Position numbers and translations under genes: made by a program | In this document: in pieces, positions 44,339 to 50,745 of the stretch | Layout: the number at the start of each line of letters is the position of its first letter | Position numbering within the stretch: the stretch's first letter is position 1 | Notes under the pieces: generated by a model | The model's database searches: none | What the model saw: the letters and a program-made list of their open reading frames with translations, nothing else | What the model was told of the DNA's origin: nothing | Origin: an uncultured Clostridia bacterium | Lineage (GTDB): Bacteria; Bacillota; Clostridia; Christensenellales; Borkfalkiaceae | Assembly: GCA_947625595.1 (NCBI GenBank) | Contig: CANQOX010000003.1 | Coordinates: 1 to 50,745, forward strand | DNA: 50,745 bases | Reading direction: 5' to 3'

Positions 44339-47290
44339 ATGAAAAATTTTCGCGACCCTCCCGCGGAGCTTCGGGCAAGACCATTTTGGTCGCTCAACGG
44401 CTCCCTCGAAGAGGGGGAATTGAAACGGCAGATCTCCGTCATGCGGGAAATGGGCTTTGGCGGAGCCTACCTTCACTCCCGCACGGGCCTTTCGACGGAA
44501 TACCTCTCCAAGGAGTGGTTCCGCCTGATGAATGTCTGCGCGGACGAGCTCGAACGGCTCGGCATGACCGCCTATCTCTATGACGAGGACCGCTATCCTT
44601 CGGGCGTCGCGGGGGGGTATGTGCCCATGCACAGCGACTTCCGCGGCAAATATCTGACCGTCCGTATCGTCTCTTCGGTCGATTATGCCGCGCAAGAGGG
44701 GGACGTCGGAGCCTTCCTCGTGCGCTTCACGGGCGAACGTCTCCGCTCCTACCGCCCCTATGCGGGCGAAAAGGGGCAGGTCGCCGTCTTTTCCGTCCGC
44801 GAGCGCGAGCCGCAGGACGTCTACAACGGCTATCCCTACTTTGACGCCCTCAAAAAGGCGGCGACGGAGGAATTTCTTCACATCACCCTCGACCGCTATG
44901 CGGAGGAGATGGGGGACCGCTTGGGCAGGAGCGTCAGGGGCGTCTTCACCGACGAGCCGAACCGCGGGGCCGTGTTCAACGGCTTTGCCCACATCGGCCC
45001 AGACGCCGAGCGCCGCGCCCCGTACACCGAAAAGCTCTTTTCGGCCTACTTCGACCGTTGGGGCGAGCGGCTGGAGGAAAAGCTCCCCGAGCTCTACTTC
45101 AGGGGCAGGGAAACCTTCTCCCGCACGGCATGGCGGTACATGGAGACGCTGACCGAACTCTTCCTCGCAAACTACGCCGAGCCGTACGCGGCTTGGTGCA
45201 GGGCGCACGGCATCGCCTTCACGGGGCACATTCTGCACGAGGACAACCTCTCTGCGATGACGACCCTGTGCGGCTCGCCCATGCGCTTTTATGAGCTCAT
45301 GGACGCCCCGGGGGTGGACAATTTGACGGCAAACAGCACCAACATCGCCGTGCCCGTCATGTGCTCCTCCGTCGCGCGGCAGTGCGGCAAGAGGAACGTC
45401 CTCTCCGAAATGTACGCCGTCATCGGTTGGCAGGCCGACTTTCAGACCTATAAGCGCATCGGCGACTGGCACGCCTTCTTCGGCGTCAACGACCGCTGCA
45501 CGCACCTCAGTATGTACACGATGGGGGGCATCGCCAAGCGCGACTACCCCGCAAGCATTCTTCATCAGAGCGAATGGTGGAGGGACTATAAACGTGTGGA
45601 GGACTACTTCGCGCGGCTCAACGTCTTCCTGTCGCAGGGCAAGCGCACGGCCGAGCTCCTTTGGGTCCACCCCGTTGAATCGGCGTGGGGCATGGGCCGC
45701 ATGGAGGGGTACGTCAACTGCTTTGTTCCCAAGGATCCCGCCTATCTCGCCCTCGAGACCGTCTATTGGAACGTCTCGAACCTCCTCGCGGAGAAGGGCA
45801 TTTCCTTTGACTTCGGCGACGAAGAGATGATGTCCCGCCTCGCCCATGTGGAGCGGCGGGGAGGAAAGACCTGCCTCCGCGTCGGCAGAGAGCGGTACGA
45901 GCGCGTCCTGCTCGCGGGCAACGTCACCCTGCGCAGATCCACCGTAAAACTGCTTCGCAGGTTCCTGCGGATGGGCGGCGAAGTCCTGCTCGTCGGAGAA
46001 TTTCCGAAGTACTGCGAGGGGAACCGTTTCCGCGCCGAAAAGCGCCTTGCGGGCCTCAAACGCATCGCGGAGGACGAACTCGCCGCGGCCATTCCGCTCC
46101 CGTTTCGGGTGGAAGGGGGACGCGCGTATACACGCCTCGCCCGCACCAACCGCAAACGCTACTTCGCCGCCGTCTCCATTGAGAGCGAGAAGAGGGACTT
46201 TGTCTTCTCGTTCGAGGGAAAGCTTGCGGCGCGGCGGTACGATCCCCGCACGGGACGGAATTTTGCCGTCGGGACAAAATTTGACGGTACCATGTCCGAG
46301 ATCCGCCTCTCGTTGGACGCGGGAGAGGAAGTTTTGCTCGCCTTGAGCGAAAATTCTGTATCCATGTCGGAGAAGATCCCCGAGACCATCGACATGGTAG
46401 GGGCAAAAATTCTCCCGAGTGAAGTTTCCTATACCTTGAAGCGGCCGAATGTCTGTGTGCTCGACCGCGCGAAATATTCCTGTAAGGGTGTCGAGGGCGA
46501 GGACGAGATCCTGCGCGTCGACGGCAGGATCAGGGCGCAGCTCGGCCTTTCCCAGCGCACGCCCGAGGCGATCCAGCCGTGGTTCAGGAAGAAGTTTTCC
46601 CTCGACCGCCCGTGCGGCGAGCGGGTCACGCTGCGTTTCCCCTTCCGCGCGGAGGTCCTTCCGCAAATGAATCTCGTCTTTGAACAGATCGCGGGCGAGG
46701 AGATCTTCCTCAACGGCGTCCGCATCGACTGCCGCCCCGCAAGGAGCGCGTGGGACAACTGCTTTGTGTGGCTTCCGCTCCCGCGCAAGGTCCTGCGGCG
46801 GGGTGAAAACGAGATCGTCGTCACCTTCCCGATGGAGGAGGACACGCCGATCGAGGCGATGTACCTCACGGGCCGTTTCGGCGTGCGGGCGGAGGGGAGC
46901 AAAGTTGCGCTCTGCCGCCTTCCCAAGACCCTTCGGCTCGGTGACATCGCCGCGCAGGGGCTGCCCTTCTACAGCGGCGAGCTCGTCTACCGCTTCCCGC
47001 TCGGGAAGGGGAGATACCGCGCGGAAGTCCCGTCGTTTGGAGGCGCACTCGTGAAGATACAGGGCAAACCGCGGGGCTTTGCGCCCTTCACGGCGGACGT
47101 CTCTGTGAAAGGCACGCTCTCTGTCTCCGTCACGGTGACGCAGAGAAACAAATTCGGCCCCCTGCACTATCGCGGGGAGAGCCGCGGCGCATTCGGTGAA
47201 TTCTGCCCCTCCGACGGGGACTTCTCCGAGGACTTCCGTCTCATCGGGCAGGGCCTCTTCGCGCCGCCCATTGTCAAAGAGATCCTATGA
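44339..47290 (+). CDS. GH106-like glycoside hydrolase (putative alpha-L-rhamnosidase), no signal peptide
   Basis: RPFWSLNGSLEEGELKRQISVMREMGFGGAYLHSRTGLSTEYLSKEWF...YLYDEDRYPSGVAGG; GVFTDEPNRGAVFNG. Confidence 0.8.
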   Translation: MKNFRDPPAELRARPFWSLNGSLEEGELKRQISVMREMGFGGAYLHSRTGLSTEYLSKEWFRLMNVCADELERLGMTAYLYDEDRYPSGVAGGYVPMHSDFRGKYLTVRIVSSVDYAAQEGDVGAFLVRFTGERLRSYRPYAGEKGQVAVFSVREREPQDVYNGYPYFDALKKAATEEFLHITLDRYAEEMGDRLGRSVRGVFTDEPNRGAVFNGFAHIGPDAERRAPYTEKLFSAYFDRWGERLEEKLPELYFRGRETFSRTAWRYMETLTELFLANYAEPYAAWCRAHGIAFTGHILHEDNLSAMTTLCGSPMRFYELMDAPGVDNLTANSTNIAVPVMCSSVARQCGKRNVLSEMYAVIGWQADFQTYKRIGDWHAFFGVNDRCTHLSMYTMGGIAKRDYPASILHQSEWWRDYKRVEDYFARLNVFLSQGKRTAELLWVHPVESAWGMGRMEGYVNCFVPKDPAYLALETVYWNVSNLLAEKGISFDFGDEEMMSRLAHVERRGGKTCLRVGRERYERVLLAGNVTLRRSTVKLLRRFLRMGGEVLLVGEFPKYCEGNRFRAEKRLAGLKRIAEDELAAAIPLPFRVEGGRAYTRLARTNRKRYFAAVSIESEKRDFVFSFEGKLAARRYDPRTGRNFAVGTKFDGTMSEIRLSLDAGEEVLLALSENSVSMSEKIPETIDMVGAKILPSEVSYTLKRPNVCVLDRAKYSCKGVEGEDEILRVDGRIRAQLGLSQRTPEAIQPWFRKKFSLDRPCGERVTLRFPFRAEVLPQMNLVFEQIAGEEIFLNGVRIDCRPARSAWDNCFVWLPLPRKVLRRGENEIVVTFPMEEDTPIEAMYLTGRFGVRAEGSKVALCRLPKTLRLGDIAAQGLPFYSGELVYRFPLGKGRYRAEVPSFGGALVKIQGKPRGFAPFTADVSVKGTLSVSVTVTQRNKFGPLHYRGESRGAFGEFCPSDGDFSEDFRLIGQGLFAPPIVKEIL

Positions 47291-48879
47291 AGACGTATCA
47301 TGTTTGGCCCGAACGCATCGTTGCGTCCTCGGGCGTAGAAAATGCTTCCCGCCTCCTTCGGCCCACGACCCTGCAGATCGGCATCGGCAGGGAGGAGACG
47401 GCCGTCCTTTCCCCGCACGGATACATCATTTTGGACTACGGGAGGGAGATCGTCGGCGGCGTCAGGGTGCTGTCCTATTTTTCGGAAAGGGGCGTGCCTG
47501 TGCGGCTGCGCTTCGGCGAATCGGTCGCCGAGGTCTGTGCCGAGATCGGCGAGAAGAACGCGACCAACGACCACGCGCTCCGCGATTTCCGCGTGGAGAT
47601 CCCGCAGCTCTCGGACGGCGTCTACGGCGACACAGGTTTCAGGTTCCTGCGCGTCGATGCGGAGGAAAAGCTCGCGCTCACCGCGCTCGTTGCGGTTGAC
47701 AGGCGATGCGATCTGCCGATCGTCGGCGGGTTCTCGTGCGATGACGCGCGCGTCAATGAGATCTATGCGACGGCGAGGGAAACTTTGCTCTGCTGCGTGC
47801 AGAACGGGTACATTTGGGACGGCGTCAAGCGCGACCGCCTCGTTTGGATCGGCGACCTGCATCCCGAGGCCCTCGGCCTCCTTGCGACGGTCGGCGGGTG
47901 CGAAAATATCAAAAATTGCCTCCGCCTTGCCGTCAGCCAGACGCCTCTCCCCGCGTGGATCAATGGCATTCCCGCCTATTCGCTCTGGTGGATCGTCAAC
48001 CTGCACGACTTCTACGCCCACACGGCCGACCGCGCCCTCCTCGAGGAGCTGTCGGACTACTTTGTGCGGCTTTTGCAGCAGATCGATCCCTTCGTCCGCG
48101 GGGATGGCACAACGGCCTTTCCCTATGACTTTCTCGACTGGCCCACCCACGGGCAAGAGGACGAACTCATGGGACAGGCGGGGCTTTTGGTGCTCGCCAT
48201 GCAGAAGGCCGTGCGCCTCTCCAAGGTCCTCTCTGTCGATACGCCCGCGGGGGATATCCTTTCCCGTGTGCGCCGCGGCAGCGGAAAGAGGAGCAAGCAG
48301 GCCGAGGCCATGCGCTGCCTCGCAGGACTGACGGAGAGGGGGGAGACGGAGAAGATCCTCCTCAAGGACGGCCCGCGCGGCATTTCCACCTTCATGAGCT
48401 ACTATATCCTCCGCGCCCTCGCCGAATGCGGCAGGGGGGAGAATGCGCTGGATTTTTTGAAAGAGTACTACGGCGGCATGCTCGACGTCGGAGCGCGGAC
48501 ATTCTGGGAGGACTTTTCCCTCGACTGGAAGGGCGGCCGCATCGACGGCCTCCCGAAAGAGGGGGAGAAGGACATTCACGGCGACTACGGAGCCTTCTGC
48601 TATCAGGGCTTCCGCCACAGTCTCTGCCACGGCTGGTCTTGCGGGCCGATCCCCTTCCTCATGCACGTCGTCCTCGGCGTCAGGATCGTCGGGGAAGGGT
48701 GTACGAAGATCGCCGTCGTGCCCGATCTCTGCGGCCTCAAACGGGTGGAGGGGAGCTATCCGACGCCCTTTGGCCCCGTGCACATCAGACACGAGATGCG
48801 GGGCGGAAAACTTTTGACCGATATCGACGCCCCCGACGGGGTGGAGATCGTGCACGAGGGCAAATCCCTGCTCTCATAG
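47287..48879 (+). CDS. GH78-like alpha-L-rhamnosidase, no signal peptide
   Basis: DYGREIVGGVRV, RFGES, DTGFRFLRVDA, NGYIWDGVKRDRLVWIGDLHPEAL, ...FCYQGFRHSLCHGWSCGPIPFL. Confidence 0.82.
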   Translation: MKTYHVWPERIVASSGVENASRLLRPTTLQIGIGREETAVLSPHGYIILDYGREIVGGVRVLSYFSERGVPVRLRFGESVAEVCAEIGEKNATNDHALRDFRVEIPQLSDGVYGDTGFRFLRVDAEEKLALTALVAVDRRCDLPIVGGFSCDDARVNEIYATARETLLCCVQNGYIWDGVKRDRLVWIGDLHPEALGLLATVGGCENIKNCLRLAVSQTPLPAWINGIPAYSLWWIVNLHDFYAHTADRALLEELSDYFVRLLQQIDPFVRGDGTTAFPYDFLDWPTHGQEDELMGQAGLLVLAMQKAVRLSKVLSVDTPAGDILSRVRRGSGKRSKQAEAMRCLAGLTERGETEKILLKDGPRGISTFMSYYILRALAECGRGENALDFLKEYYGGMLDVGARTFWEDFSLDWKGGRIDGLPKEGEKDIHGDYGAFCYQGFRHSLCHGWSCGPIPFLMHVVLGVRIVGEGCTKIAVVPDLCGLKRVEGSYPTPFGPVHIRHEMRGGKLLTDIDAPDGVEIVHEGKSLLS

Positions 48880-48903
48880 ACCCACCAAAACAGGAGATTT
48901 GAT

Positions 48904-50154
48904 ATGAAAAAAACTTTGGCCTTTGCCCTTGCGGCAATTCTGTGTCTCGGCCTCTGCGCGGCGGGCTGCAGCAGAGGGGAGGAGAGCGGCAGTACGGAGC
49001 CGCCTTCGACCGAACCGCCCGCCACGGATACCGAAAAGGAGCCGCTCATGGAGTATAAAAAATACGACCTCAAGACCTACCTCACTCCCTTCTGGGAGGG
49101 GACCGTGGTCTACAATGAGACCCTTTGGTTCGCAGGGGAAGACGACTTTTTTGCCCCGCTCATGTATGCTCCCGACGAGATCGTCTCCGTCATGAGTTAC
49201 GACCTCACCAAGACCTATCAGGAGGGGATCGACTATGTCTTTGAGAAGGGCAAAAAGGAGATCACGCTCCCCGAGGGGTCGAGCATTCCGCACATGACGT
49301 ATGAGGAATACTACTCGGGCGCCATGACGAGCATCACAGGCGGAGGGCTCTATTTCGCGGAGGGGACGGACATCTGCAGCCGTCAGGTCGCCGTCACATA
49401 CCGCCACAGCGATACGGCAACGTGGACCATGCCCCGCCTCGAGAGAGAGAAGTTCCCCAAGACCTTTGAAAAGCTCGAAAGCGGCGGTTCGCTCAATGTC
49501 GTATTTTACGGCGATTCCATCACCGTCGGCGCGAATTCGAGCAGTTACGTTGGCTACGGCCCCCAAGCGGAGAGCTACCCGCAGATGGTCCGCTCCTATA
49601 TGCAGAAACGTTACCCCTCGGCCACCGTCAATTATATCAATACGGCAGTCGGCGGGACCGATTCCAACTGGGGCAACGACGGCAAGATGAACCATCCGCT
49701 CGACAATGAGGACGGCGGCGCGCATTTTCAGACCCGTGTGCTCGACAAAGCGCCCGATCTGCTCTTCATTGCCTTCGGCATGAACGACGGCCCCTCCGTC
49801 CAGAACTATAAAACCAACATTCAGTCCATGATCACGCGCGTCCGCGCCGCTTTCCCCGACGTCGAGATCATGCTCGTCTCGGGCATGACTGCCAATATCG
49901 AGGCGGCGGGCTTCTACAATAAGGATTACGAGGCCTTCCAGAGCGCTCTCATCGAGCTGTCCGAGAGCTTCGAGAGAGTCGGCGTCGCCACCGTTCTCAA
50001 CACCGTGCGCAGCCTCGAGGGGAGAACGCTCGGGAAACGCTTCCGCGACTGGACGGGGAACAACGTCAACCACCCCAACGACTTCATGGCCCGCGTCTAT
50101 GCGCAGACCATTCTGTACACCCTCTTCGGGAAAGACTACATCGAGCACATCTGA
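48904..50154 (+). CDS. SGNH/GDSL-type hydrolase lipoprotein (putative carbohydrate esterase)
   Basis: Lipobox LCAAGC; FYGDSITVGANSS, NTAVGGTDSNWG, FIAFGMNDG, NHPNDFMARVYAQ. Confidence 0.87.
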   Translation: MKKTLAFALAAILCLGLCAAGCSRGEESGSTEPPSTEPPATDTEKEPLMEYKKYDLKTYLTPFWEGTVVYNETLWFAGEDDFFAPLMYAPDEIVSVMSYDLTKTYQEGIDYVFEKGKKEITLPEGSSIPHMTYEEYYSGAMTSITGGGLYFAEGTDICSRQVAVTYRHSDTATWTMPRLEREKFPKTFEKLESGGSLNVVFYGDSITVGANSSSYVGYGPQAESYPQMVRSYMQKRYPSATVNYINTAVGGTDSNWGNDGKMNHPLDNEDGGAHFQTRVLDKAPDLLFIAFGMNDGPSVQNYKTNIQSMITRVRAAFPDVEIMLVSGMTANIEAAGFYNKDYEAFQSALIELSESFERVGVATVLNTVRSLEGRTLGKRFRDWTGNNVNHPNDFMARVYAQTILYTLFGKDYIEHI

Positions 50155-50166
50155 GAGATCAATGAG

Positions 50167-50191
50167 AAACGTCGGGCGACCGACGTTTTTT
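50167..50191 (+). terminator. Intrinsic terminator ending the rhamnoside locus
   Basis: AAACGTCGG-GCGA-CCGACGTTTTTT. Confidence 0.85.
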
Positions 50192-50293
50192 GATGTCAAG
50201 AAAAGGGTGTCACCTCTTTTTGTCCCTTCCAATATGATGAAATAGGGCGGTTTTCCGCCCAATCCCTCAACATGGGCAAATGGAGGAAACACT

Positions 50294-50686
50294 ATGTATA
50301 TCTACAGACGCTGCCGTACTTGCGGGAATTGCCCCTGCACTTGCGGCTGCAACGGCCCGACGCAGACCTATCCCCCCGTGACTATCGTCGGTGCAACGGG
50401 TCCCACGGGCCCCACAGGGCCGCAGGGCCCTGCCACCATCACGGTCGGGCAGACGATCACGGGCGAGCCCAACACGGCGGCTTCCGTCGTCTCGACGGGC
50501 GGAGAAAACGCCGTCCTCACCTTCACCATTCCCCGCGGCGCGACGGGCGCAACGGGGGCGACGGGTGCAACGGGGCCGCAAGGCGTGCAGGGCATTCAGG
50601 GCGTGCAAGGTCCCCAAGGCCCGCAGGGCGCACAGGGCGTCGCGGGCACGGCAGGCGCGACAGGCGCAACAGAACAAGTGCTTTAA
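50294..50686 (+). CDS. Collagen-like Gly-X-Y repeat protein (exosporium/surface-like)
   Basis: Cys-rich start CRTCGNCPCTCGCNG; GATGPTGPTGPQGP...GATGATGATGPQGVQGIQGVQGPQGPQGAQG. Confidence 0.8.
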   Translation: MYIYRRCRTCGNCPCTCGCNGPTQTYPPVTIVGATGPTGPTGPQGPATITVGQTITGEPNTAASVVSTGGENAVLTFTIPRGATGATGATGATGPQGVQGIQGVQGPQGPQGAQGVAGTAGATGATEQVL

Positions 50687-50745
50687 GGGAAACATCTGAA
50701 GCGGGAAGTTATGGTAAGAAAGTTCGTGAGGCAAAAATCATGGAC

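Noticed and set aside
44291-47167. 958-aa antisense ORF opposite the GH106-like gene
   Set aside because: Arg/Glu/His-rich pseudo-translation; the sense strand has specific enzyme motifs and an operonic overlap with the next gene.

Overview
The window looks like a chromosome segment of a fairly GC-rich Firmicutes/Clostridia-like bacterium (taxonomic guess only). It has four parts. (1) Housekeeping, 0.8-8.5 kb: a preQ1-I riboswitch-like leader before a VUT/YhhQ-type transporter plus an SDR gene, guaB-guaA, a metallophosphatase and a glycosyltransferase. (2) An eight-gene co-directional cluster, 8745-18138, started by a consensus TTGACA-17-TATAAT promoter and closed by a strong intrinsic terminator. 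It encodes ESCRT-III/Snf7-like helical proteins (one fused to a RuvB-type AAA+ ATPase and a PD-(D/E)XK-like nuclease), two classic AAA ATPases resembling Vps4 with helical MIT-like N-termini, an XRE regulator, a zinc-ribbon/trypsin-like protease, an SPFH/Band-7-like zinc-ribbon protein and a large coiled-coil protein. This is the best candidate for an undescribed system. The two promoters of the cluster carry near-identical 13-nt palindromes abutting the -35 box. (3) A rhamnose/rhamnoside utilization locus, 18.4-50.2 kb: an ABC importer with an unusual extracytoplasmic domain on one permease, tandem GH99-like lipoproteins, surface proteins sharing a Gly-Cys-Gly/TM/basic C-terminal signal, a DeoR regulator, rhaB-rhaA-rhaD, GH106-like and GH78-like enzymes and an SGNH esterase. 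(4) Mosaic intergenic repeats (1-820 and 39.3-39.9 kb) and a collagen-like protein at the right end. Domain calls were made by eye from translated motifs; no searches were run.
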